Shown: positions 35,644 to 46,662 of the stretch, one piece after another
Layout of the letters: each line of letters opens with the position of its first letter
Numbering within the stretch: the first letter of the stretch is position 1
DNA from: Candolleomyces eurysporus
Lineage: Eukaryota > Basidiomycota > Agaricomycetes > Agaricales > Psathyrellaceae
Assembly: GCA_027579435.1 (NCBI GenBank)
Contig: JANBPK010000015.1
Span: 1 to 64,000, forward strand
DNA: 64,000 nucleotides
Direction of reading: 5' to 3'
Made by a program: the position numbers and the translations under genes
The notes under the pieces: model-generated
Seen by the model: only the letters and a program-made list of their open reading frames with translations
Databases searched by the model: none
Told to the model about the DNA's origin: nothing

Positions 35644-38600
35644 ATGATACGGAAAGAGCTCGAGAAAGGAGCCACTCATCCTGGCCAACTCAGCCCAGCG
35701 TATTGCGCAGCGTGCCTGGTTCCTCCAGGATGCCCATTGGGCATTAGGTGTCGCAAGAGGCATGATATTCGACAGTGCTCATGTGGATCGGTCGTACTGG
35801 CTCGGAATTACATCCCTCATGTACGAGGGCAGAGGCATAAGGCGTTGTATGCGCAGATGAACAATGAGCGAGAACAACAGGCCCAAGTAAGCCCCCTCGG
35901 ATGTTATCCACTTTTCTCCATATTAACCCAGATTCCTTCTACCTACTGCTACTAGACTGCCGCCAACGGACAGGACGGCACGTATGCCGCGCCGGACCCA
36001 ATGGAAACTCGAAATTGCGAACGATGCAACCGAATCGTCTTCGTTTCGTTCTATCCTTCTCACTTGGAAGCCCACGACCTTCGAGATAGGTACGATGCCT
36101 ACAGAGCAACCATGGCCTCTGCTGAAGAAGACAAAGAGGGCGTCGTCGTCAGCGGTAAAGACAGTGGAGTGGATTTCGGTGTAATCGACACCGAGAGCGC
36201 AGTCGAGATTTCCATCACTATTCGAAACACCAATACCCAGGCACTGCACGCAGTCACGCTGACGTCGTACTGTATGCGCTCCTCGACGCGTGGAGACGAG
36301 CATGGTGCACGGTTTTCAGCGCGTTTGAAAGGAAGATCGAATATTATTCCTCCCGGAACCGGAGCCAAGGCGACTCGTACCATTTTTATCGCGTTTCACC
36401 CGGGCTTTCCGGGTCAGTATGAAGATACGCTAGAGCTGGGATTCTGGCACTTCGGGCTCAAGCGTAGCTTCGTTATCACGAGGCGCGTGAAAGCTGTGGT
36501 TGGCGATAGGGATGATCACGAGCAAATTCGGGCTCGTGAAGCATATACCGGACCTAGGCGAGTCGAAAGGCTCCAAAGTGAGCGGTTGAAGATCGTTAGA
36601 AGCTTGAGGCCGCCAACGTGGACTCCTACTCTGTGGAAGGAGAAGTTGCCGGGCTACGATATTCCGGCGCGGGTGATAGAAGCGGCGTTCGGACGCATAG
36701 AGGTTGCGAGGAGAAAGACCAATGCAAAGGCGAATGTGAAGAGTTTGATGCCAGGGGTGTTTAATGTGGATACGTACGGAGCGTGGTGGCAGGTTTTGCT
36801 ATACGTGGAGGAGGAACAGGTCAAGCAGGATTTGGAGCAGTATGCCTTGGCGGATGTCGAGTTGACAGCTAAATACCCTCGATACGAGTAAGATTTATAC
36901 CCCCCTCGCTTCCTCACTACCTAATAACATTCCACCTACCAGGTTGCAAGTTCCTGGATTGGCTGAGAACAGGCCATCTGTCCTTGTTGGAGATTTCATT
37001 CTCGTCAGTCACGTGGACTCCAGCGTACCCCTCAAACAAAGGGAGTGGTTCGAGGGAAGAGTGCATGACGTCCGCATGAACGACGTCGTCCTTCGTTTTG
37101 GGGACAACTTTAGCATTTACAGGGGCAGCAAGTTCGATGTCCGTTTCGTGTTGAATCGGTTGCCTTACCGCCGCATGCACCATGCATTGGTGAACAAGTT
37201 TACCCCCTCGCGGATTCTCTTCCCTTCGCCCAGGGATGTGAACGGGATGCAAAAGGTGACAACCCAGCAGAAATCGGAGCCGCACCTCTACAACAGGGAG
37301 CTGCAAACGGATGAAGAGCAGGTGGAGGCGATCGCCGCGATTCTGAATTTGAGGCCAGGAAGTGTCCCTTTCGTCGTGTTTGGCCCGTAAGTTCTGGCTG
37401 TCCAGCCCAGTGTTAGAGTATTGTTAACACCCTCTGTGTCACAGGCCAGGAACCGGAAAATCAGTCACAATCGTCGAAGCAATCCAACAACTTCTTGACA
37501 GGGACGAGGACACCAAGATCCTTGCCTGCGCTCCTAGCAACTCCGCCGCTGATCAACTAGCTGTGAGGTTGATGGCCAGAGGCAAATCGGCCGTCCTCCG
37601 ACTCAACGCGCTCACGCGCAAATATACCGACCTCCCAGTGATTCTACGCGACTTCTCTTGTATCAATGGAAACGAAACCTTTGCCATGCCGCCTATCGAG
37701 GATATCCTCAAATACCGCGTCATCGTCGCTACTTGTTTGACAGCTGCCGCTCCTGCTAGTATGGGTATGCCCAGAGGGCACTTCAGCCATATCTTCGTCG
37801 ACGAGGCGGGTCAGGGCAAGGAGGTCGAAGTTGTTTTGCCCATCAAGGCGCTAGGTAATGAAAACACCAACGTGATTTTGGCGGGAGATGATAAGCAGCT
37901 TGGGCCTGTTTTGCACTCTCCAGTAGCGTCAGGGTTGGGGATGAAGACTAGTTTCCTAAAGAGGATGATGGAGAGGGAGATCTATGATTTGGATAGGAAG
38001 GATGGCGTTGGCGGTAGGGGAATCACGTAAATCCTAATTCTTTTTCCTCTCATACATAGTCAGTCAACTGATCAAGGGATATGAACATTTAGGATCGTCA
38101 AGCTGGTTAAGAACTTCCGTTCGCACCCGGCCATTCTCGAATTCTCCAACGAGCAGTTCTACAGCTCCGAACTGAGACCCTGTGGCAACCGTGCGTTGAC
38201 CCACAGCTTGGAAAATATAGACGAGCTGCCGAAGAAGAAGTTCCCATTAATATTCCATGCGATTGTCGGGAAAGATGAGCGGGAGGAGTCGTCTCCATCT
38301 TTCTTCAACATCGACGAGGCGTCTCAGGTCAAGAAGTATTGCAAGGGGTTGATGGACAACCAGAAATTAAGGCTGAGTGAGCCTCTTTCTCGGATCCGGA
38401 TGGGAATACCGCTGACAGGTTGGTGCCACCAGAGGCGGAACATATTGGGGTCATTACACCATACCATGCTCAGCGCTGCAAGATTTTGAATCTCCTCCAT
38501 AAGGAGTTCAAGCTGAAAGACATCAAGGTTGGGAGCGTGGAAGAATTCCAGGGACAGGTAAGAGTCTTCGCGACTCGTGGGGCTAGCACCGTGAACTGAC

Positions 38601-39159
38601 AGCTCGAAACTCGAAATTCCGCCTTTAGGAGCGACGTGTTATTATCATATCTACAGTCCGAAGTAACTCCAACTTTGTCGCCTCTGATATCAATCGATCT
38701 CTTGGATTTGTTGCGAATGGCAGGAGAATGAACGGTGAGTAGCCCAGATCCTCTCTCTCTCTTTTTGAAACTCATCTGTTTCATCTAGTCGCGATTACCC
38801 GAGCGCAAGCGCTCCTAATCGTCATTGGAAACCCAGTTGTTCTGTCCCTCGATCCATTGTGGCGACAATTCATGAACTACATCTACTGCAAGGGCGGCTG
38901 GAGGGGTAAGCAGATTGACTGGGACCCTTACGAATTGCTCGCCCCTGGTCCTGATGGGACGATGCCGGACTTGGCTGCAAGACGGAGGACGCAAGCAGAA
39001 GAGGAGATGGAGGAGAACATTGCAAGGATCAAGTCGTTGATTTTGCAGACCCATGAAGATGATGACTTCAACTTCGACTTGGAGGAGGATGAGGACGCAG
39101 CGGAGGAAACGGATGCCGCGAGGGCGTTCGAAAGGCCGATTTTGAGGAAAGCCGAGTGA
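35644..39159 (+). CDS. MOV10/SDE3-like SF1 RNA helicase, copy A
   Basis: Upf1-like superfamily 1 helicase of 1028 residues in eight exons: 35644-35886, 35956-36887, 36943-37386, 37445-38026, 38093-38376, 38433-38557, 38629-38734, 38789-39159. The N-terminus has a Cys/His-rich finger (CAACLVPPGCPLGIRCRKRH, then CSCG) and a second CERC...HLEAH finger. A beta-rich region follows (VEISITIRNTNTQALHAVTL). The helicase core shows motif I GPPGTGKS (539-546), Ia ACAPSNSAADQL, II VDEAGQ, III AGDDKQLGP, IV NFRSHPAI, V VGSVEEFQGQ and VI VAITRAQA. The acidic C-terminus ends AFERPILRKAE. MOV10/SDE3/Armitage relatives act in small-RNA silencing; that role here is inference. A second intact copy lies at 42044-45537 and a wreck at 56738-57960. 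Confidence 0.95.
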
Positions 39160-39315
39160 AGGGAGAGGGGCGATTAATACATGCCTATGACCTCTATCGA
39201 GTACTATGATATAGACACTGATTTGTGGATTCCACATGTACTACTATCAGAGTCCTTGCACACCTTTGGCAAAGGTACGTCTCCATTTTCGTGCTGAAGT
39301 CTACTAGCCACTAGG
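39160..39315. other. Helicase-OPRT spacer
   Basis: Non-coding spacer, closely repeated at 45538-45679 and 57961-58110. Confidence 0.7.
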
Positions 39316-39390
39316 TCTACTTCAAACCGTACTGGTCCCAGTACGCCTTCATCTTCTCAAGATTTTCCATCTGTCCGTCCTCTGAGGCGC
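39316..39390 (-). pseudogene. OPRT 3' end only (unit 1 remnant)
   Basis: The minus strand encodes DGQMENLEKMKAYWDQYGLK, the C-terminus of the OPRT genes at 45680 and 58111. The match stops near 39390 and NLR-derived sequence follows after about 60 bp, marking a deletion that removed the rest of OPRT and most of an NLR. Confidence 0.75.
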
Positions 39391-39459
39391 CGGATTGGGC
39401 AGTGAGAAGAGCGAAGAAGTAAGCCTGAAAATGTAACNTTTTTTGTCAACTCGACACAC

Positions 39460-40260
39460 TCTCTAGTCAAGCGGCAGGCTGTGAGGCCAGAGCCATTCAA
39501 GGCCTCCATGCGGTGCTCTACCTCGTATCAGGCTCAGTTGAAACAGGTAGTATCAGCCTTATTGAGGCTCTCCGCCCTTTCATTCACTCCCCCTTTGTCG
39601 AATTCTTGACCAATCCTATGCTCTCATTGGAATTTGCCGTCGACAAGAAGGGAAGTCGCCGACTTCTATGGAGTTGTCTCGAATGCATGTCCGTCATTAA
39701 CAGCCAAAGCGAGGTGGCAGGAGCTCACCTCTAGTTTGCCCTCAATACCTTTCGATCCCTCTGGGCCACGGCCTGGTCAAACAAAGAAGATTAGGTGGAT
39801 ATGTCTAAGCGGTCAAAAGGTTAAGAACCATCGACCTTACGAATCCTAGCTATGTGAGATCTTCCGTTCTTTATACCCTTTGACCTTTTTTCGACTTGGA
39901 ATGTCGATTCGCTTGAGGATCTGAAGCCCGACCCTCTTGCCCAGCAGCCTATTATACATGTTCTCTCTTCGACAGACCAAGCCATGGGCCATACGTGCAA
40001 CCCACCTCAATTCAACGTTTACCTTCTAGGCGGACTGACTCGGAAATCGAGCAACTACTCGGAGAAGCTCTACAATCGCTCTACAAATTCGAGCTGACGG
40101 AAATCCGACGAAGTTGCTCAGGCTTTGAATCAGGCTTTGAATAACTTGGCTTGGGTAAGATTCAGCGGTGGATCGGTGGAAAACCGCCTTTGGGTTGGAG
40201 CTTGAACATCCAGCCAATTTCAGACTACCTGTGGCAAGTGGCCGATGCTGCGCACGGCAA
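39460..40260 (+). pseudogene. NACHT NLR 3' fragment (unit 1)
   Basis: Matches the C-terminal part of the NLR at 53772-56018: ARAIQGLHAVLYLV, FIHSPFVEFLTNPMLSLEFA, GSRRLLWSCLECMSVINSQS, FRSLWATAW, with stops at 39732 and 39793 and later frame changes. The P-loop half is absent. The N at 39438 lies just upstream, before a T-run. Confidence 0.75.
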
Positions 40261-41330
40261 GGGCCGAGGCATTTTGCATGGTTCTTCGAGGTGCTGTCCC
40301 CTTGCCTACCCCTCCATATCACCTTATGCTTGCATTATTCCTTCTCCCATTGAGCCTAAGCATCTACCAGTCAAAGCCGAAGACGCCCTTGGGCCCATGC
40401 TCGCAGTTCCTGGCGCTGTTGCGATAACGGAGAGGAAAGCGGTGATTCAAAGCGACTGGCAACAGGCGATTGATCTACAACGTGGATTGCGGAGCTCCAT
40501 CAAGGATGATGGCAGGCCCGGTGCCGTCCCCTATGCCGGTTACAAGGAGGAACGCGGTCTTGGCCTTTTGCGACCCCCTTAAGTACCCTCGGCAAAATGC
40601 CTCGGTAACATCCGCCAGGACGATCTTTAGGTATGGACCTAGGACATAGGTAGCCGCAACATGTAGCATTCTACCAACCCAGCCATTACTACAATACGGC
40701 CTTTTCTGTAGTATGTACCACATAGCGACAATGGGGCTTCAGTGCTTCACCTGTACACCTAACATTTTTTGTCGTATGTATAAGGAATGTATGTACCACA
40801 TAAACTTCGATATCCTCTGTCTCGTTGTCTTAGACTATATGCCGGTAGATACGGCGACGTTGACACCACAGTCTACGAACGCGAGCTGCGAAAGTGAATT
40901 TAAGAAACCAGGACGAGCGCGAGCTTCATCCAGCAAAAGACTCCCGAGAGCAGCAGCATGCACGCTCATGAACGCCTTGGAATGCGTCTGCTCCTAGGGA
41001 GAGACAGAGCATAAGGACCAGAACCCAGAAGGAAAAAGAGTTTCATTACATAATTTATTATTCGTAGAATGTACTACTTCAAATCCACCCTAACAAGAGA
41101 GGGCGATAAGACTCGGAAGAAAAAGTACACATCGACGCCGGTTCTTCAAGAACCTCCGACTCAATTCATTCGAAATACTCTTTATCAACCTTGACTTCGA
41201 CTTTGACATGTTGATATCAATTCGATTGATTGATTGGGGTTCACCGTACACACCCACTTGTACCAAGGTCACTACCAACTAAGTGTGTATCCATGCAGGG
41301 TCGCGTAGAAGGGGTTTTATTAGTGAAGTT
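40261..41330 (+). repeat. NLR downstream flank (also at 52330-52960)
   Basis: Non-coding. Shared with 52330-52960 and, for its first part, with 56040-56170. Anchors are CAATACGGCC, TACACCTAACATTTTTTGTC and GATTGATTGGGGTTCA. No gene seen; several short frames are not conserved. Confidence 0.65.
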
Positions 41331-41392
41331 CGTAAGTAGAACTTTCCAGACGAAAAGAATTTTTTCCAAGGCTACAAAAATCGCGATGATGA

Positions 41393-41563
41393 GAGATGGG
41401 CAGGACGGTACCACCCTCGTCAAGGAGGCAGAAACTCCCAACAATTTCGGGCAGAAGGGGTATCTTGGATTTGAGCATGTTGCTTTGTACGTTTCTCCCT
41501 TCTTCTGTCCCCCTGAATGCGAGGGCTTTGGAGTGGCTCAAAAGGGAGGAGCCGATTTTAAAG
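41393..41563 (+). pseudogene. Aminopeptidase P 3' fragment at a duplication edge
   Basis: Encodes [20 protein letters not shown] then HVALY, the end of exon 16 of the gene at 31965-35175. An internal deletion then joins it to the last codons of exon 17 (ALEWLKREEPI). No catalytic residues remain. It marks where the copied segment begins. Confidence 0.85.
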
Positions 41564-42043
41564 CATCGAAGACCTCTACTTCTACGTTACGTCTATGTTG
41601 AGCGAAAGTGATTTCTGGGATATCGGAACAATCTATGACATATTCTGGCGGACGTTTTAGTGAAACTCCGTGTTCCGTGTCCATCAGCGACACTCTTTTC
41701 TCCTCCTTACTTGCATCTTAGGTTCCTATACGTCTCTAGTGTCTCTTCTCGCCATGCCTCATTAGATTCGAGCTCTGAGGTAATGGCCTGATCAGCTACT
41801 CTGTTTACGGTGAATGCCGTACGATTTCGCGGACGGAAAGCTCCGAGCCCTTTCAGACTCCGTGGCTCGCTGACCTAAGGACAACGAGGACAATCGATCC
41901 TGGCTTCAACCTCTTCCTTGTTGCCAGTGCTCTCTATACACTCTATCTAGAGTGTTGGAAAGCCCTGAAGGCTCTGAAATACCCTAATTACCACCAACGA
42001 ACCCCCCCTTTATCTTTACCAACGCAGGACAACGCGCCCTATT
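41564..42043 (+). repeat. Helicase B upstream region
   Basis: Duplicate of 35176-35643, non-coding; carries the helicase B promoter. Confidence 0.8.
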
Positions 42044-45000
42044 ATGCCGCGGAAAGGAAAAGAAGCCACTCGTTCTGGCCAATTCAACCCAGCGTATTGC
42101 GCAGCGTCCCTGACTCCTGCAGGATGCCCATTGGGCGTTAGGTGTCGCAAGAGGCACGACATTCAGCAGTGCTCATGTGGATTGGTCCTACTGGCCAAGA
42201 ATTACATGCCTCATGTACGAGGGAAGAGGCATAAAGCGCTGTATGCGCAGATGAAGAATGAGAGAGAACAGCAGGCTCGGGTGAGCTCTCTTGGATGTTA
42301 TCTGCTTTCTCTGCATCAACCTGAACTTTCTCGACTCAGACGGCTGCCAACGGGGAAGGCACGCACGGTGCATCGGACCCGGCCGAAACAAGAAACTGCG
42401 AACGATGCAACCGAATCGTCTTCGTTTCATTCTACACTTCCCACTTAGAAGCTCATGACCTTCGAGACAGGCACAATGCCTACCGGGCAACTATGGCCTC
42501 CGCTGAAGAAGACAAAGAGGGTATTGTCGTCAGCGGTAAAGACGATGGAGTGGATTTCGGTATAATTGACACGGAAGGCTCAGTCGAGATATCGATCACC
42601 ATTCACAACACCAACACAAGGTACACAGTTACGCTGACGTCGTACCGTATGCGCTCATCGACACGTGGAGAAGAGCATGGTGCACGGTTCTCAGCGCGTT
42701 TGAAAGGAAAAGCGAACGTTATCTGTCCAGGAACCGCAGCCAAGGCGACTCGGACGATTTTGGTTGCCTTCAATCCGAGCGATCCGGGCCAGTACGAAGA
42801 TACGCTCGAGCTGGTGTTCTGGCACGTCGAGCTCAAGCGTAGCTTCGTTATTACGAGGCGCGTGAAAGCTGCGGTTGGCGATAGGGACGATCACGAGCAA
42901 ATTCGCGCTCGTGAAGCGTATACCGGACCTAGGCGAGTCAAGAGGCTTCAAATTGATCGGTTGAAGATTGTCAGGAGCTTAAGACCGCCGACGTGGACAC
43001 CTACCCAGTGGAAGGAGAAGTTGCCTAAGTACGATATTCCGCCAAAGCTGATAGAGGCGGCGTTCGGACGCGTCGAAGGTGCGAGGAACAAGGCCAATGC
43101 AAAGGCGAATGTGAAGAGGCTGATGCCGGGGGTGTTCAATGTGGATACGTACGGAGCGTGGTGGCAAGTTTTGTTATACGTGGAGGAAGAACAGGTCAAG
43201 CAGGATTTGGAGCAGTATGCCTTGGCGGATGCCGAGTTGACAGCTAATTATCCTCGATACGAGTAAGATCTATCTCCCCCTCCCTTCCTCGCCACCTGAT
43301 AACATTCCGCCTACTAGGTTGCAAGTTCCTGGATTGGCTGAGAACAGGCCATCTGTCCTCGTTGGAGATTTCATTCTCGTCAGTCACGCAGACTCTAGCG
43401 TACCCCTCGAACAAAGGGAGTGGTTCGAAGGAAGAGTGCATGACGTCCGCATGAACGACGTCGTCCTTCGTTTTGGGGACAAATTCAGCATTTACAGGGG
43501 CAACAAGTTCGATGTCCGTTTTGTGCTGAACCGGCTGCCTTTCCGCCGCATGCACCACGCGTTGGTGAACAAGTTTAAACCCTCGCGGATTCTGTTCCCT
43601 TCACACAGAGATGTGAACGGGATGCAAAAGGTGACAACCCAGCAGAAATCGGAGCTACGCCTCCATAATAGGGAACTGCAAACGGACGAAGAGCAGCTGG
43701 AGACCGTCGCCGCGGTTCTGAATTTGAGGCCAGGAAGCGTCCCTTTCGTTGTGTTTGGCCCGTAAGTTCTGACTGTCCAGCCTAGTGCTAGGGTATTATT
43801 AACACCTTCTATATTACAGGCCAGGAACCGGAAAATCAGTCACGATAATCGAAGCAATCCAACAACTTCTCGACAGGGATGAGGACACCAAGATCCTCGC
43901 CTGCGCCCCCAGCAACTCCGCAGCTGACCAACTAGCTGTGAAGTTAATGTCCAGAGGCAAATTGGCCGTCCTCCGACTCAACTCGCTCACGCGCAAATAT
44001 AACGACCTCCCACCGATCCTACGCGACTTCTCTTGTATCAATGAAAACAAAGTCTTTGCCATGCCGCCTATTGAAGAAATCCTCAAATACCGCGTCATCG
44101 TTGCTACTTGTTTAACAGCTGCCGCCCCTGCTAGTATGGGAATGCCCCGAGGCCATTTCAGCCATATCTTCGTCGACGAGGCGGGTCAGGGCAAGGAGGT
44201 CGAAGTTGTTTTGCCCATCAAGGCGCTGGGTAATGAAAACACCAACGTGATTTTGGCAGGGGATGATAGGCAGCTTGGGCCTGTCGTGAACTCTCCGGTG
44301 GCGTCAGCGTTGGGGATGAAGACTAGCTTTTTAAAGAGGATGATGGAGAGAGATATCTATGATCTGGATAGGAGGGATGGCGTTGGTGGTAGGGGGATCA
44401 CGTAAATCCTAATTCTTTCTCCTCTCATACATAGTCAGTTGACTGACCAAGGGATATGGACATCTAGGATCGTCAAGCTGGTGAAGAACTTCCGTTCGCA
44501 CCCGGCCATTCTCGAATTCTCCAACGAGCAGTTCTACGGTTCCGAACTGAGACCCTGTGGTAACCGTGCGTTGACCCATAGCTTGGAAAATATAGACGAT
44601 TTGCCGAAGAAGAGGTTCCCATTGATATTCCATGCGATTGTTGGGAAAGACGAGCGGGAGGCGTCGTCCCCGTCTTTCTTCAACATCGATGAGGCGTCCC
44701 AGGTCAAGAAATATTGCAAGGGGTTGCTGGACAATCAGAAATTAAGGCTGAGTGAGTGTCTCTTTCTCGTATTCGCATGGGAATACCGCTGACAGGTTGG
44801 TGCCACCAGAGGCGGAACATATTGGGGTTATAACACCATACCATGCTCAGCGCTGCAAGATCTTGAATCTCCTCCATAAGGACTTCAAGCTGAGAGACAT
44901 CAAGGTTGGGAGTGTAGAAGAATTCCAGGGACAGGTAAGAGCGTTCGCAACGCGTTAGGTTAGCACGCTGACGACTCGAATTTCGAAATTCTGCCTTTAG

Positions 45001-45537
45001 GAGCGACGTGTTATCATCATATCTACAGTCCGAAGTAACTCCAATTTTGTCGCCTCTGATATCAATCGGTCTCTCGGATTCGTTGCCAACAGCAGGAGAA
45101 TGAACGGTGAGTAGCACAGAACCCCCTATCTCTCTGTCTCCTTGAAAACTCATCTGTTTCATTTAGTCGCAATTACCCGAGCGCAAGCGCTCCTTATCGT
45201 CATCGGAAACCCGGTTGTTCTGTCCCTCGATCCATTGTGGCGACAATTCATGAATTATATCCACTCCAAAGGCGGCTGGAGGGGTAAGCAGATTGACTGG
45301 GACCCTTACGAATCGCTCGCACCTGGTCCTGATGGGACGATGCCGGACTTGGCTGCAAGACGGAGGACGCAAGCAGAAGAGGAGATGGAGGAGAACATTG
45401 CAAGGATCAAATCGTTGATTTTGCAGACCCATGAAGATGATGACTTTGACTTTGACTTGGAGGAGGATGAGGACGGAGCGGAGGAAACGGATGCCGCGAG
45501 GGCGTTCGAAAGGCCGATTCTGAGGGAAGCCGAGTGA
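42044..45537 (+). CDS. MOV10/SDE3-like SF1 RNA helicase, copy B
   Basis: Paralogue of copy A, 1023 residues, same eight-exon layout with identical phases: 42044-42280, 42340-43262, 43318-43761, 43820-44401, 44468-44751, 44810-44934, 45001-45106, 45167-45537. Exons 3 to 8 have exactly the same lengths as in copy A; the size difference lies in exons 1 and 2. All helicase motifs are kept (GPPGTGKS, VDEAGQ, GDDRQLGP, NFRSHPAI, VGSVEEFQGQ, VAITRAQA). Differences cluster at the N-terminus (MPRKGKEATRSGQFNPAY against MIRKELEKGATHPGQLSPAY) and are scattered elsewhere. Both copies look functional. The 3' end faces the OPRT gene. Confidence 0.95.
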
Positions 45538-45679
45538 AGGGAGAGGGGTGATTAATACATGCCTATGACCTCTATCGAGTACTGTGATATAGACACCGAT
45601 TTGTGGATTCCACATGTACTACCGTCCGAGTCCTTGCACACACCTGGCAAAGGTACTTCCATTTTCGTGCTGAAGTCCA

Positions 45680-46431
45680 CTAACCACTAGTCTCCTTCAA
45701 ACCGTACTGGTTCCAGTACGCCCTCATCTTCTCAAGATTTTCCGTCTGTCCGTCCTTCTCAAGCCACACCATCAGCTCCCTCATCCTCAATATCGACAAC
45801 ACCCTTCCCTCTCCGATCAGCCCTTCGATCTCCTTCACGGTACTGCTGACACCGTCTTGGCCGACTTCTTCTCGATTCAGCGCTTGAACGACACCAATAA
45901 CTTCACCACCATGTGCTCGTACAAGCTCGATAGACCCTCGGACAGCTTTTCCGGACGTCATAACGTCGTCGAGGATCAAGACCTTCTTGCCCTTGACGTC
46001 CACGCCAACCATTTTGCCACCCTCTCCGTGATCTTTGGCTTCCTTTCTGTCATAGGCGAAGCCAACGGCAATGTTGTGTTTAGTGTAGAGGACGAGGGCG
46101 GTTGTTGAGGCGAAGGGGATGCCTTTGTAAGCTGGGCCGAAGAGGACGTCGAATTCGGGAAGGGGAGAGGGCGAAGAGAGGGCGGTTGCGACGGTTTGAG
46201 CGTATGCTGTCGAGAGAGCCGCAAGAATGGGTCCTGTGCAAAGGAGGCCGGCGTTGAAGAAGTATGGCGATTGTCTGGAGAAGGTGAGATTCAGCGTTTG
46301 GCTTGATATTGAGGATATTGAGAAGCTTGCCTCCCAGATTTCAGGGTGAAGGAGCCGAACTTGAGAGCTCCAACAGACATTGCATGTTCGATAAGTTCGG
46401 TTTGGTAGGTTTCAAGGGATGCCGGAGCCAT
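45680..46431 (-). CDS. URA5: Orotate phosphoribosyltransferase (OPRT)
   Basis: Transfers ribose-5-phosphate from PRPP to orotate, giving OMP in pyrimidine synthesis. Two exons, 46431-46331 and 46274-45680, encode 231 residues, near the usual 220-230. The intron uses a GC donor (AG|GCAAGC) and an AG acceptor. Features: N-terminal [69 protein letters not shown], and the PRPP-binding loop VLILDDVMTSGKAVRGS. It is convergent with helicase B and divergent from NLR A with 231 bp between starts. Of three OPRT traces here this is the only one with a clean frame, so it is probably the working copy. Confidence 0.95.
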
Positions 46432-46589
46432 CGTTATGGTCTGAGGAGACAAGAAATGTTGATCTTATCTGTTCCTGAAATACATTGACGGGCTATCAGT
46501 CACTCCGCCTAATAGCGACGGCATCGATGCAACCAAGTCGGCTGCGACCGGCAAAGTGACGTATCCGCCCAATGAACGCCGCGACAAAA

Positions 46590-46662
46590 TTTTGAGCCGC
46601 AGGGTCACAGCCACAACGATGTGAAGCACTAGTGACGATGCTGTTAATCTCTACATACCACC
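46590..46662 (+). promoter_or_regulatory. Conserved NLR 5' flank
   Basis: The 70 bp before the NLR ATG (CACAGCCACAACGATGTGAA to ACATACCACC) recur before the NLRs at 53772 and 59158. They probably contain the core promoter or 5' leader. Confidence 0.5.
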
